Assembly (NCBI RefSeq): GCF_913778665.1
Contig: NZ_CAJYVQ010000002.1
Coordinates: forward strand, 620,001-684,000
DNA length: 64,000 nt
Reading direction: 5' to 3'
Source of the DNA: an uncultured Stenotrophomonas sp.
GTDB taxonomy: Bacteria; Pseudomonadota; Gammaproteobacteria; Xanthomonadales; Xanthomonadaceae
Shown here: positions 43,476 through 52,737 of the stretch, in pieces
Numbering within the stretch: the stretch's first letter is position 1
Layout of the letters: each line of letters opens with the position of its first letter
Translations under genes and position numbers: made by a program
Notes under the pieces: model-generated
What the model was told of the DNA's origin: nothing
The model's input: the letters and a program-made list of their open reading frames with translations, nothing else
The model's database searches: none

Positions 43476-46400
43476 ATGACCCACCCACTCCGGATGTCCA
43501 AGCTCACCCTTGGTCTCGTGGCCGCACTTGCCGCCGCTCCCGCCTTCGCCCAGAGCACCTCTGCTGGTGTCGGCGGCCAGGTGATGTCCGCCGCAGGCCA
43601 GCCTGTCGCCGGCGCTGAAGTCACCATCACCCACACCGAGTCGGGCACCGTTTCGCGCGCCACGACCGATGCGTCGGGTCGTTACAACGCGCGCGGCCTG
43701 CGCGTGGGTGGTCCGTACACCATCACCATCACCAAGCCGGGTGCTGGCACCAAGACCGAAGAAGGTGTCTACCTGAACCTGAACCAGGTCAACACCGTCA
43801 ACGCCAACCTGGGCGGTGACCTGGCTGCCACCAACCTGGACGCTGTGAACGTTGTCGCCACCGCCGTGGGCAGCGATCTGTTCAGCGCGTACAAGATGGG
43901 TACCGGTACCAACGTCAACCGTGAGACGCTGGAGTCGCTGCCGTCGGTGAACCGCAACATCCAGGATTACATCCGCCTGGATCCGCGCATCTCGCAGGTC
44001 AGCAAGGCTGACGGCGCGATCTCGGTCGGTGGCCAGAACACCCGTTACAACGCCATCCGTATCGACGGCATCGGCGCGGGCGACCCGTTCGGCCTGGAAT
44101 CCAACAACCTGCCGACCGAGCGTCAGCCGGTGTCGATGGATGCGATCCAGGAAATCAACATCGACATCGCCAACTACGACACCACCATCGCCGGTGGTAC
44201 CGGTGCGGTGATCAATGCGGTGACCAAGTCGGGTACCAACAACTTCGGCGGCACCGTGTACTACGCGTACCGCGACAAGGACATGGTCCGCAAGGAGCTT
44301 GAAGGCGTCCGCTTCAACGGCTTCGACGACGAGAAGACCTACGGCATGACCTTCGGCGGCCCGATCGTCAAGGACAAGCTGTTCTTCTTCGCCAACTACG
44401 AGAAGATGGAGCGTTCGGCTCCGGGCGTCAGCCTGACCGATTCGCCGTACGGCAAGGGCAACATCACCGATGCCGACATCGCCCGTGCGCAGCAGATCGC
44501 CACCGGCTACGGCTTCGACGCTGGTTCGCTCAATCGCCCGGCCAACAAGACCGAGGTGGAAGAGTACGCGCTGAAGATCGACTGGAACATCAACGAGAAC
44601 CACCGCGCCGCGGTGCGTTACAACAAGCTCGAGCAGAACGTCGTCCGCTTCCCGCAGATCAGCAACAGCGCGATCTCGCTGAGCACCTTCTGGTACCAGC
44701 AGCCGAAGACCTACGAATCCTGGATGGGCGAACTGTTCAGTGACTGGTCCGAGAACTTCTCGACCGAGTTCAAGATCTCGCACAAGGAATACACCTCGGT
44801 CCGTACCACCCCGTCGAGCCTGCCGCAGATCCAGGTCCGTGGCTTCGGTGGCAGCGCCAACAACTCGCTTTACTTCGGTACCGAGCAGAACTCGCACGTC
44901 AATGCGGTCGAGAGCAAGGAGCTGAGCGCCTTCGGTGCCGCCAACTGGTACATCGGCGACCACACCGTCAAGTTCGGTTTCGACTACTCCGACAATGACC
45001 TGATGAACTACTACGGCCGCAACATCAACGGCGTGTACGTGTTCAACAACCTCAACGATTTCGCCGCTGGCAAGATCAACCAGTACATCGTGCGTGCCCC
45101 GCGTGCAGGCGGCAGCTACGACGACATCCCGGCCAAGTACACGCTGAAGAACACCGGTGTGTTCATCCAGGACAGCTGGGCGGTCAACAGCAACCTGACC
45201 GTGCAGGGCGGTGTCCGTATCGACATGCCGGACTTCAGCACCCAGCGCCTGTACAACCCGCGCATCATGGAGCTGTACGGCTACGACAACACCAAGCTGC
45301 CCGACCAGAAGCTGGTGCAGCCGCGCTTCGGCTTCAACTACACCTTCGACAGTGAGCGTCCGACCCAGCTGCGCGGCGGCGTGGGCCTGTTCGGCGGCGC
45401 AGCCCCGAACGTGTGGCTGGCCGGTGCCTACCAGAACACCGGTCTGAACTACACCGAGTACACGATCAACTCGCCGGCGGCTTCGTTCTTCACCCCGAAC
45501 ACCAACCCGCCGTACATCCCGACCACCGGTGCCGGCGCCCGCCAGAACGTCGACATCGCTGCGCCGGACCTGAAGCTGCCGTCGGTGTGGAAGTCGAACA
45601 TCGCCTTCGACCACGAACTGCCGTGGTACGGCATCGTCGCGTCGGCTGAGTTCCTGTACACCAAGGTCAAGAGCGCCATCTACTTCGAGCGCCTGGACCT
45701 GTACAAGAACGCCGGTGGCCCGTCTTACACTCGTATCGGCCAGGACGGTCGCGAGCTGTACTGGAACCCGGAAGGCTATCTGCCGTGCGTGGGCCTGGCC
45801 GCATCTCCGACCAACTGCTCGGTGCAGCAGAACCAGACCGCCACCAATGGCCGGCGTGTTGAGGGCAAGGCAAACCGTCCGAACGACATGGGCGACGTGC
45901 TGCTGATGCGCAACACCGACAAGGGCAGCAGCCGCCAGTTCACCGCCGGCCTGAACAAGCCGCTGACCGAGAACTGGGGCTGGTCGCTGGCCTACACCTA
46001 CACCGCCGCGAAGGAAGTCAGCCCGCTGACCAGCTCGCAGAACACCTCCAACTGGGGCAGCACCCTGATCGGTACCGCCAACGAGAACGTGGCCTATGAC
46101 TCGCGCTATGCGATCAAGGACCGCGTGACCGGTTCGATCAACTGGAAGAAGGCGTTCTTCGGCAACTACAACACCACCGTGGGCCTGTTCTATGAAGGCC
46201 GTTCGGGTCGTCCGTTCAGCTACATCTACTACAACGACATGAACGGCGACGCCGCTGCTACCACCGGCGCCGGCTACTTCAACGACCTGTTCTACGTGCC
46301 GAACGGCCCGGGCGACGTCAAGTTCACTGGCGGCGCGACGATGGAAAAGGCCTTCTTCGACTGGCTGGCCGCCAATCCGCAGCTGGCGAAGTACCAGGGT

Positions 46401-46748
46401 CAGATCGCCCCGGCCAACGCCTTCCGCACCAAGTGGGTCAACAGCTTCGACCTGCACATCTCCCAGGAATTCCCGGGCTTCGTGAAGGAGCACAAGGGTG
46501 AGCTGGCGCTGGACATCATGAATGTCGGCAACCTGCTCAACAAGAAGTGGGGCCGCATCGAAGATTACGGTTTCAACTCGACCGCCCGCGTGGCCAGCTA
46601 CGCAGGTATCGACCCGGCGACCGGCAAGTACATCTACAACTTCACCGGCAGCACCGATAACCCGACCATCCAGGAAAACAACAACGACAAGGGCAACACC
46701 GGCGTGTCGCGTTGGTCGATGCAGCTGACCCTGAAGTACAAGTTCTGA
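43476..46748 (+). CDS. Oar-type TonB-dependent receptor with carboxypeptidase-regulatory-like domain
   Basis: This is a 1090-residue outer-membrane protein. A signal peptide (MTHPLRMSKLTLGLVAALAAAPAFA) is followed by a carboxypeptidase-regulatory Ig-like domain (AGVGGQVMSAAGQPVAGAEV, about 27-110), a plug (NRNIQDYIRLDPRISQ, GAVINAVTKSGTNNFGG) and a long beta-barrel ending in Phe (LTLKYKF). This matches the Oar group common in Xanthomonadaceae, with roles in uptake or surface adhesion. A start at 43428 is in frame and possible. Its last 27 codons and terminator are repeated 1.5 kb downstream. Confidence 0.9.
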   Translation: MTHPLRMSKLTLGLVAALAAAPAFAQSTSAGVGGQVMSAAGQPVAGAEVTITHTESGTVSRATTDASGRYNARGLRVGGPYTITITKPGAGTKTEEGVYLNLNQVNTVNANLGGDLAATNLDAVNVVATAVGSDLFSAYKMGTGTNVNRETLESLPSVNRNIQDYIRLDPRISQVSKADGAISVGGQNTRYNAIRIDGIGAGDPFGLESNNLPTERQPVSMDAIQEINIDIANYDTTIAGGTGAVINAVTKSGTNNFGGTVYYAYRDKDMVRKELEGVRFNGFDDEKTYGMTFGGPIVKDKLFFFANYEKMERSAPGVSLTDSPYGKGNITDADIARAQQIATGYGFDAGSLNRPANKTEVEEYALKIDWNINENHRAAVRYNKLEQNVVRFPQISNSAISLSTFWYQQPKTYESWMGELFSDWSENFSTEFKISHKEYTSVRTTPSSLPQIQVRGFGGSANNSLYFGTEQNSHVNAVESKELSAFGAANWYIGDHTVKFGFDYSDNDLMNYYGRNINGVYVFNNLNDFAAGKINQYIVRAPRAGGSYDDIPAKYTLKNTGVFIQDSWAVNSNLTVQGGVRIDMPDFSTQRLYNPRIMELYGYDNTKLPDQKLVQPRFGFNYTFDSERPTQLRGGVGLFGGAAPNVWLAGAYQNTGLNYTEYTINSPAASFFTPNTNPPYIPTTGAGARQNVDIAAPDLKLPSVWKSNIAFDHELPWYGIVASAEFLYTKVKSAIYFERLDLYKNAGGPSYTRIGQDGRELYWNPEGYLPCVGLAASPTNCSVQQNQTATNGRRVEGKANRPNDMGDVLLMRNTDKGSSRQFTAGLNKPLTENWGWSLAYTYTAAKEVSPLTSSQNTSNWGSTLIGTANENVAYDSRYAIKDRVTGSINWKKAFFGNYNTTVGLFYEGRSGRPFSYIYYNDMNGDAAATTGAGYFNDLFYVPNGPGDVKFTGGATMEKAFFDWLAANPQLAKYQGQIAPANAFRTKWVNSFDLHISQEFPGFVKEHKGELALDIMNVGNLLNKKWGRIEDYGFNSTARVASYAGIDPATGKYIYNFTGSTDNPTIQENNNDKGNTGVSRWSMQLTLKYKF

Positions 46749-46803
46749 TCCTTCGGAACCTGATGATGTAAGTGGAAACGGCCGGGGAAACCCGGCCGTT
46801 TTC
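46669..46803 (+). repeat. Direct repeat, copy 1: 3' end of the receptor gene plus terminator
   Basis: This 135-bp segment covers the receptor's last codons (QENNNDKGNTGVSRW...), its stop and the terminator stem. Copy 2 is at 48163-48297 with three substitutions and no indels. Confidence 0.95.
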
Positions 46804-46808
46804 TTTTG
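46776..46808 (+). terminator. Rho-independent terminator of the receptor gene
   Basis: AAACGGCCGGG (46776-46786) pairs perfectly with CCCGGCCGTTT (46791-46801) around a GAAA tetraloop, followed by T-rich DNA. Confidence 0.93.
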
Positions 46809-46891
46809 TTGGCTCTTCTCTGTGAGATTCATCGCAGAAATGGATGGCTTCTGCTGATACAAATGCGGAAGGACACTGAGCGGAGCGGCCA

Positions 46892-47647
46892 TTGAAGGCT
46901 ATGTATGGATTGCCGTCGGAAGCGCTTGCATTGCTTTCGCGCGTGAACTTTTCAGTTGATGCTCCGGCTGCTGACGACTACGCGTCTTTCAATGCGTTGT
47001 GCTCCCGCGTGGCGAATTGCAGATTTCGCTATTGCCCGGAATGTCGCTCTGATTCTGCTGGGTTTCTCAGGTGCCGCCGAGGTGCCGCATTCGCGAAGGC
47101 TTGCCAGAAGTCGGCAAAGAGGGGGTTTGGTTCTCCGCAACTGCGAGTCTTGCATTCGGCGGCTGCGCCGGATGCTGCCAGATCTGGCAATTTTCGAACT
47201 GATCGAATTTGGGTGGGTAGACCGGGAGATCCCCACGCCATCATTGCCTCGCGAATTGACGTCGAAGCTCACATCAAAGTGCTCAAAAAGATACATGACC
47301 GCCTGAATTTGCAAGGGCGGGTCATGCTTGTTGTTTTCATGATGACAATGCTTCACCCGTTCGAAGACGGGAACGGAAGGACAATGCGGGCATTGATTTT
47401 GGCTGCGGCAGCAGGAAGCGGAAGTCAGTTTCTGTCCTTCTTCGCGCTTTATCTGAAGGTGGCACAGCACGACATGGTTGTGGCGGTGAACCTTTTGGCG
47501 GATACGCAGGTGAGTCCGATGCAGGACTTTCTGGAAAGATCGTATGAGCTCTATTTGAACTTGACCTGCAATGGAGTCGGTCCACTTCATGAATGGGTCA
47601 AAACTCTTGAGGACGAAAAGCTAGTAGAGCGTCCAGCAATTTTTTGA
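46892..47647 (+). CDS. Fic-domain protein
   Basis: This encodes about 251 residues. The Fic motif HPFEDGNGRTMR is complete at 155-166. Before it, GNFRTDRIWVGRPGDPHAII matches the Fic flap region. Fic enzymes usually AMPylate or otherwise modify target proteins. The first 80 residues are Cys-rich (FRYCPECRSD) and unlike known Fic N-termini, and no clear SxxxEGN inhibitory motif is visible. TTG at 46892 has GGAG six bases upstream; ATG at 46901 is the alternative. GC is clearly lower than in neighbours, suggesting transfer. The gene lies in an insert between two copies of the receptor 3' end. Confidence 0.75.
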   Translation: MKAMYGLPSEALALLSRVNFSVDAPAADDYASFNALCSRVANCRFRYCPECRSDSAGFLRCRRGAAFAKACQKSAKRGFGSPQLRVLHSAAAPDAARSGNFRTDRIWVGRPGDPHAIIASRIDVEAHIKVLKKIHDRLNLQGRVMLVVFMMTMLHPFEDGNGRTMRALILAAAAGSGSQFLSFFALYLKVAQHDMVVAVNLLADTQVSPMQDFLERSYELYLNLTCNGVGPLHEWVKTLEDEKLVERPAIF

Positions 47648-47681
47648 CTGACTCGTGGGTACTCACTGAAGGAGATTGAAG

Positions 47682-48152
47682 ATGAAGATAGGAGTAATCA
47701 TCAGTACCATCGTCTTTGGAATGTCACTCGGTGCGCAGACGGCCTCTGCCTCCAGCGATGTGACTCAGATCGGTACGGACCCTTGGTGCAATCCATCATA
47801 TTGTCCAGGCCACGGTGGAGGTAGTGGCTCCACGACAGGGTCAAATCCGGAGCAAGACAGGTTTGCATTTGTTCTTGTGGATTGCAGACTTCCGGTTCAG
47901 GAGCGGTACGGAAAAGTGCTTGAGTGGTACACCTCGCTTCCGATTGGCGAGCGCCTGTGGTGGTACCAACTCGGAGCGGAGGGTGCGCCCATTGGGTCGC
48001 CCGTCAGATTGTCAGTTTGGTATCACTATCCCTATGGCTACAATCAAGGGGAAGAGGATTGGGAGATCGTCGATCCTTACGCCGCCGTTCCAATCGCGCC
48101 AACGCCAACTTATACAGGTAACCAGTGTTCGCTGTTGGACAACCGGCCGTAG
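47682..48152 (+). CDS. Small secreted protein of unknown function in the Fic insert
   Basis: This encodes about 156 residues. The ATG at 47682 has AAGGAG seven bases upstream. A signal peptide MKIGVIISTIVFGMSLGAQTASA is followed by a Gly/Ser-rich, Cys-containing segment (DPWCNPSYCPGHGGGSGS) and a Trp/Tyr-rich domain (LWWYQLGAEGAPIGSPV, WYHYPYGYNQGEEDW). I recognise no family. It lies 34 bp after the Fic gene, is of similarly low GC and probably shares its transcript. It could be a partner or a target; that is speculation. Confidence 0.7.
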   Translation: MKIGVIISTIVFGMSLGAQTASASSDVTQIGTDPWCNPSYCPGHGGGSGSTTGSNPEQDRFAFVLVDCRLPVQERYGKVLEWYTSLPIGERLWWYQLGAEGAPIGSPVRLSVWYHYPYGYNQGEEDWEIVDPYAAVPIAPTPTYTGNQCSLLDNRP

Positions 48153-48162
48153 CGCTTTGCGT

Positions 48163-48297
48163 TCCAGGAAAACAATAACGACAAGGGCAACACCGGCGTG
48201 TCGCGTTGGTCGATGCAGCTGACCCTGAAGTACAAGTTCTGATCCTTCGGAACCTGATGATGTAAGTGGAAACGGCCAGAGAAACCCGGCCGTTTTC
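48163..48297 (+). repeat. Direct repeat, copy 2: displaced 3' end of the receptor gene plus terminator
   Basis: It differs from copy 1 at three of 135 positions. One is in a codon; two (GG to AA in the stem) weaken the terminator hairpin. No receptor sequence precedes it, so it is a 25-codon stump in no live frame. Confidence 0.95.
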
Positions 48298-48488
48298 CAT
48301 TCAGGCGAAAGTTCTTGCAGGTGGCCTGGCATCGGCGTAGAGTCCAGAAATGTGCGCGGCGCCCATGCCGCCGAAGCGGTCCCAGACAGGTGATCACGGG
48401 CGGCACATATCCAACGGTCGGGTTTCCCGGCCGTTTTGCTTTTTAAGGGGGCGGCAGTACAGTCGGAAACCTTGAAGGAAGCGAAAAA
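48298..48488. other. Non-coding spacer before ppnN
   Basis: No protein-coding frame looks real here. The spacer ends in a strong hairpin at 48413-48435. A small RNA or leader read out from the original receptor locus is possible. Confidence 0.4.
48413..48442 (+). terminator. Rho-independent terminator-like hairpin
   Basis: AACGGTCGGG (48413-48422) pairs with CCCGGCCGTT (48426-48435, one G-U) around TTT, followed by a T-rich tail (TTTTGCTTTTT). It resembles the receptor terminator. Confidence 0.8.
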
Positions 48489-48494
48489 TTGGAT

Positions 48495-49883
48495 ATGACC
48501 ACGAACGAAAAAGCAGCCCGTGCGCTGCCGGTGCAGGATGCGCGGATCTACCCGCGCGGCGGGCTGGACGTGCTGTCGCGCGCCGAAGTGGCGCGCCTGC
48601 GCGATGCCTCGGCGGGCGGCATGCACGAGCTGCTGCGCCGCTGTGCGCTGGCAGTGCTGACCAGCGGCAGTGCCTCTGACGATCCGCGCGCGGCGCGCGA
48701 TCTGTACCCCGACTTCGACATCCAGGTGGCGCAGCAGGATCGCGGCGTGCGCATCGACCTGGTCAACGCGCCTGCGATGGCCTTCGTCGATGGCGAGATC
48801 ATCCGCGGCGTCGCCGAACTGCTGTTCGCGGTGGTGCGCGACCTGGCCTACATGGCCATCGAGATGGGCCCGGCCTATGCGGCCGAGCTGGAGTCGTCCG
48901 AAGGCATCACCAACGCGGTGTTCGGCCTGCTGCGCAACGCGCGCATCCTCAACCCGGGCGACCCGAACCTGGTGGTGTGCTGGGGCGGCCACTCGATCTC
49001 GCGCGATGAATACCTGTACACCAAGCAGGTCGGTTACGAGCTGGGCCTGCGCGGCCTGGACATCTGCACGGGCTGCGGCCCGGGCGCGATGAAGGGCCCG
49101 ATGAAGGGCGCCACCATCGCCCACGCCAAGCAGCGCCGTACCGTGACGCGCTACATCGGCCTGACCGAGCCGGGCATCATTGCCGCCGAGTCACCGAACC
49201 CGATCGTCAACCACCTGGTGATCATGCCGGACATTGAGAAGCGCCTGGAGGCCTTCGTCCGCATCGGCCACGGCATCATCGTGTTCGCCGGCGGCGTCGG
49301 CACCGCCGAAGAGATCCTGTACCTGCTCGGCATCCTGCTGCGCGAAGAGAACAAGGACCTGCCGTTCCCGTTGATCCTGACCGGACCGACCGTGGCGGCG
49401 CCGTACTTCGAGCAGATCGATCGCTTCATCCGCCTGACCCTGGGTGACGAGGCGGCAGAGCGCTACGAGATCATCATCGGTGATCCGGTCGCGGTGGCGA
49501 AGAAGATGGCCACTGGCATCAAGCGCGTGCGCGAGCATCGCCTGGCGCAGAAGGACTCGTTCTTCTTCAACTGGTCGATCGAGATTCCGTGGGAATACCA
49601 GCAGCCGTTCGTGCCGACCCACGAGGCGATGGCCGCGCTGGACCTGCACCACGGGCGTGCGCCGCACGCGCTGGCGGCCGACCTGCGCCGGGCGTTCTCG
49701 GGCATCGTGGCCGGCAACGTGAAGGAAGATGGCATGCGCCGCATCGAGCAGTTCGGTCCGTTCCAGATCCACGGCGACACCGACATGATGCAGGCCCTGG
49801 ACGCGCTGCTGCGCGCCTTCGTCGAGCAGCGCCGGATGAAGATTTCCGGCGAATACCAGCCCTGCTACCAGGTGCTGGCCTGA
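48495..49883 (+). CDS. ppnN: Pyrimidine/purine nucleotide 5'-monophosphate nucleosidase (LOG family)
   Basis: This is a 462-residue protein aligning along its length with E. coli PpnN (YgdH). It has VCWGGHSISRDEYLY, ICTGCGPGAMKGPMKGA, the nucleotide-binding PGG-type loop IVFAGGVGTAEEILYLLGIL, and FNWSIEIPWEYQQPF. It hydrolyses nucleoside monophosphates to base and ribose-5-phosphate; the E. coli enzyme responds to (p)ppGpp. TTG at 48489 is better spaced from AAGGAAG than the ATG at 48495; both are plausible. Confidence 0.93.
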   Translation: MTTNEKAARALPVQDARIYPRGGLDVLSRAEVARLRDASAGGMHELLRRCALAVLTSGSASDDPRAARDLYPDFDIQVAQQDRGVRIDLVNAPAMAFVDGEIIRGVAELLFAVVRDLAYMAIEMGPAYAAELESSEGITNAVFGLLRNARILNPGDPNLVVCWGGHSISRDEYLYTKQVGYELGLRGLDICTGCGPGAMKGPMKGATIAHAKQRRTVTRYIGLTEPGIIAAESPNPIVNHLVIMPDIEKRLEAFVRIGHGIIVFAGGVGTAEEILYLLGILLREENKDLPFPLILTGPTVAAPYFEQIDRFIRLTLGDEAAERYEIIIGDPVAVAKKMATGIKRVREHRLAQKDSFFFNWSIEIPWEYQQPFVPTHEAMAALDLHHGRAPHALAADLRRAFSGIVAGNVKEDGMRRIEQFGPFQIHGDTDMMQALDALLRAFVEQRRMKISGEYQPCYQVLA

Positions 49884-50056
49884 CCGGCCGGGGGTCGGAT
49901 GCCATCGGGCTCCGGCCCCCGTCGCGGGTGGCCAACAGGGCAGGGGCTGTCAACCCTTTGACGCCCGTCGCCCTGGATTGACCGTTCATCCTGCCACCGC
50001 TTGCCGGTGGCGGGGCGATGGCCCATCGTGGCCCTCAACACGCTGGGGAGCGTCCA

Positions 50057-50572
50057 ATGTCTTTGCGCCGGGAAAACGGCTTCACGCTGGTTGAGCTGAT
50101 GATCACCGTCGCGGTGATCGCGATCCTCGCCGCGATCGCGTTCCCAAGCTTCCAGGGAACCCTGCGCTCGAGCCGTGTGACCTCGACCAACAATGAAATC
50201 CTGGGCTTGCTGAGCCTGGCCCGCAGCGAAGCAATCCGCAGCAACCGCGGTGGCGGTGTGTGCGGCAGCAACGATGGCACCAACTGCGATGGCAACTGGT
50301 CCGGCGGGATGCTGGCCTTCGCCGATACCAATGGTGACGGTGCATTGTCTTCCGGCGAGACCGTCCTTCGTTTCGTCAGCGGCAATTCAAAGCTGGTGAT
50401 CAACGGGCCGTCCGAAGACATCGCGTTCGATGGTCGTGGCCGGCGCAGGGCCAGCAGCGATCAGGAGCTGCGCCTGGAGCCTGATGTCTGCAGCAAGGGC
50501 GCGCTGCACAAGCGCACATTGACCGTGAATGCCTCCGGGCAGATCCGCAGCACCAAGGAAGCCTGCCCATGA
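50057..50572 (+). CDS. Minor type IV pilin, FimT/FimU (GspH) type
   Basis: This is a 171-residue pseudopilin. The prepilin site is MSLRRENG/FTLVELMITVAVIAILAAIAF. A GspH-like domain follows with LLSLARSEAIRSNRG, and Cys pairs (VCGSNDGTNCDG). It is the first gene of the minor-pilin operon and overlaps pilV (ATGA). Confidence 0.9.
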   Translation: MSLRRENGFTLVELMITVAVIAILAAIAFPSFQGTLRSSRVTSTNNEILGLLSLARSEAIRSNRGGGVCGSNDGTNCDGNWSGGMLAFADTNGDGALSSGETVLRFVSGNSKLVINGPSEDIAFDGRGRRRASSDQELRLEPDVCSKGALHKRTLTVNASGQIRSTKEACP

Positions 50573-51042
50573 AGTCCCGATCCATCCGCGCACGGCAGGC
50601 CGGCGGGTTCACCCTGCTGGAGGTCCTGATCGCCATCATCGTGCTGGCGTTCGGGCTGCTTGGCTTCGCCTTGCTGCAGACCATGAACGTCCGCTTCGTG
50701 CAGAGTGCCAACTACCGCACCCAAGCCACCAACCTGGCCTATGACCTGACTGAGCAGATGCGCAGCAACCGCTACCAGGCGGCCTGGTACACGGGGGCTT
50801 CCTTCGCCGCCGGGAGCAAGAGCGCGGCGACGGCCTGCGATGCCGACACGGGGGAGGTGGCCATCGCCGCCAAGATCGAGCGTTGGCAATGCCAAGTGGT
50901 CAAGGCGCTGGGGGATGATGCCGGCGCCGAGGTGACTTACAACGGTGGCGTGGTGAATGTGGCCATCACCTGGGGTGACCAGCGTTGGGATCCGGATGAT
51001 CCGGACAAGGCCACCACCTTCGCGCTGGCAACGGAGCTGTGA
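50569..51042 (+). CDS. pilV: Minor type IV pilin PilV
   Basis: This is a 157-residue protein. The prepilin site is RQAGG/FTLLEVLIAIIVLAFGLLGFALLQ, with the PilV pattern NYRTQATNLAYDLTEQMRSNR. It forms part of the pilus tip complex. It overlaps both neighbours. Confidence 0.92.
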   Translation: MKSRSIRARQAGGFTLLEVLIAIIVLAFGLLGFALLQTMNVRFVQSANYRTQATNLAYDLTEQMRSNRYQAAWYTGASFAAGSKSAATACDADTGEVAIAAKIERWQCQVVKALGDDAGAEVTYNGGVVNVAITWGDQRWDPDDPDKATTFALATEL

Positions 51043-52205
51043 GCATGTACATGAGCCGCCGTACCGCCATGGCGGGTTTGTCGCTGGTCGAACTGATGGT
51101 CGCGCTGGTGATCAGTCTGGTGCTGATGCTGGGAGTGGTCCAGGTGTTCATCGCTTCGCAGACCGCTTCACGGCTGTCCGAAGGCGCCTCACGGGTTCAG
51201 GAAAACGCGCGCTTCGCGCTGGATTTTCTTGAGCGCGACATCCGCATGGCCGGGCACATGGGCTGCGTCAATGATCAGGCCCACGTGGTGAAGAACCAGG
51301 GCGATCCGGTGTCGCATCTCGGCGCGACCAGCGGCGATGGCAGCCCGCTCGATTTCAGTGTCTCCATCCAAGGCTTCGACGCTCCCGACACGGCACCGGG
51401 TGCGAGCCTGACACTGGGCGCGGACTGGTCCGCACCCGAAGGCCTGCCGACCGCGATTGCCGGGCTGAGCCCGGTGCCGGCCGGTGGCAGTGATGTGCTG
51501 GTGTTGCGCTTCTTCGCACCCGAGGGCGTGCCGGTGACCGCGATCTCTGCCGATGGCGGCAACGCGCTGCTGGACATGGACAGCAGCCGTGTTGCACGCC
51601 TGACCGGTGGTGGCGTCAGTACGCCCACCCTGTTCGGCATCGCCGATTGCGGGCACGCCGATGTGTTTGCAGGTTCGTTGAGCAACGCGCGGGTAACGGC
51701 GACCTCGTTGGACCTGTCGCGTTACGCGGCGCAACCGACCGGGCAGACCATGCTCTATCGTGCCGAGTCGATGGTCTATTACGTGGGCGTCAACCCGGAT
51801 ACGAAGCAGCCGGGTCTGCGTCGAGCACGCGCCGACAGCGATGGTGCCTACACGATCAATGAAGAGCTGGTGGAAGGCATCGAAAGCCTGCAGCTCATGT
51901 ACGGCCTGGACAATACCGCCAATATCAGCGTTGGCACACCGCCGGCGGGCAACATCACCGAGTTCGCCGCAGCTGGCGGGGTCAGCACGGAGGCCAACGC
52001 CAGTGGCGCCGCGCAATGGCTGCGGGTGGGGCAGGTGCAGGTCGGATTGCTGGCGCGCAGCCCGTCGCCATCGTCCTCGGGCAAGGCCGCCAATGCGCTG
52101 TCGGTACTTGGCGTGGGATTTGCCAACAGCGACAAGTCCGACGGTCACTTCCGCTCCAGCTATGAAGTGTCGATTGCGCTGCGCAATCGCCTGTTCGGAA
52201 ACTGA
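51039..52205 (+). CDS. pilW: Minor type IV pilin PilW
   Basis: This is a 388-residue protein. The prepilin site is TAMAG/LSLVELMVALVISLVLMLGVVQVF, followed by RVQENARFALDFLERDIRMAGHMGC, a PilW signature. GTG at 51039 overlaps the pilV stop; ATG at 51045 is the alternative. Confidence 0.92.
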   Translation: MSMYMSRRTAMAGLSLVELMVALVISLVLMLGVVQVFIASQTASRLSEGASRVQENARFALDFLERDIRMAGHMGCVNDQAHVVKNQGDPVSHLGATSGDGSPLDFSVSIQGFDAPDTAPGASLTLGADWSAPEGLPTAIAGLSPVPAGGSDVLVLRFFAPEGVPVTAISADGGNALLDMDSSRVARLTGGGVSTPTLFGIADCGHADVFAGSLSNARVTATSLDLSRYAAQPTGQTMLYRAESMVYYVGVNPDTKQPGLRRARADSDGAYTINEELVEGIESLQLMYGLDNTANISVGTPPAGNITEFAAAGGVSTEANASGAAQWLRVGQVQVGLLARSPSPSSSGKAANALSVLGVGFANSDKSDGHFRSSYEVSIALRNRLFGN

Positions 52206-52207
52206 CC

Positions 52208-52726
52208 ATGACTCATTTCCCGCGTTCATTCAGACCTGTCACCGCTCACCGCCAGCAGAAGGGCGCGGTGCTGTATGTGGCCCTGATCATGCTCATCCTG
52301 CTCGCGTTGCTGGGCATTGCAGGCATGCAGGTGGCTGGCATGCAGGAAAAGATGGCGGCCAATTACCGGGCGGCCAATCGCGCGTTCCAGAATTCGGAAG
52401 GCGTGGTGCGTGCGGCCGAGCGCACGGTTGAGCAGCTCGCCAATCGTGAAAATGTGAGCGAAGGAAGCCTGTTGCAGTCAGGCGACGTGTCGCGGGTCTG
52501 CGACGACGGCTTTGATCCGGCCAGCTGGGCAGAGGATCGCCGCGACCAGACCGCGCCGGCCGTCAATGTGCGCCAGATTGACAGCTGCGTGATCGGCGAG
52601 TCGTCGCTGGACATGGGGCAACCGCTGGATGACACCACACCGATCTACCAGATCACCGGGTTCGCCACCGACGATGCCGATGCGAGTTCGTCGTCGGTGG
52701 TGATCGATACCGTATTCAAACTCTGA
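52208..52726 (+). CDS. pilX: Minor type IV pilin PilX
   Basis: This is a 172-residue protein. An N-terminal hydrophobic helix after HRQQKG (AVLYVALIMLILLALLGIAGMQVAGMQEKMAANY) is typical of PilX, as is FQNSEGVVRAAERTVEQL. It lacks the usual Glu5, as most PilX proteins do. It lies 2 bp after pilW. Confidence 0.9.
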   Translation: MTHFPRSFRPVTAHRQQKGAVLYVALIMLILLALLGIAGMQVAGMQEKMAANYRAANRAFQNSEGVVRAAERTVEQLANRENVSEGSLLQSGDVSRVCDDGFDPASWAEDRRDQTAPAVNVRQIDSCVIGESSLDMGQPLDDTTPIYQITGFATDDADASSSSVVIDTVFKL

Positions 52727-52737
52727 GGACGCAGGCC

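Noticed and set aside
43059-46892. 1277-codon open frame antisense to the receptor gene
   Set aside because: It mirrors the third-position GC bias of the receptor gene; its product is Val/Asp/Arg-rich with no family motif, signal or ribosome site.
46669-48297. Integrative element with att sites at the receptor 3' end
   Set aside because: The repeats fit in form, but no integrase, transposase or conjugation gene lies between them, so only a recombination-derived insert can be claimed.
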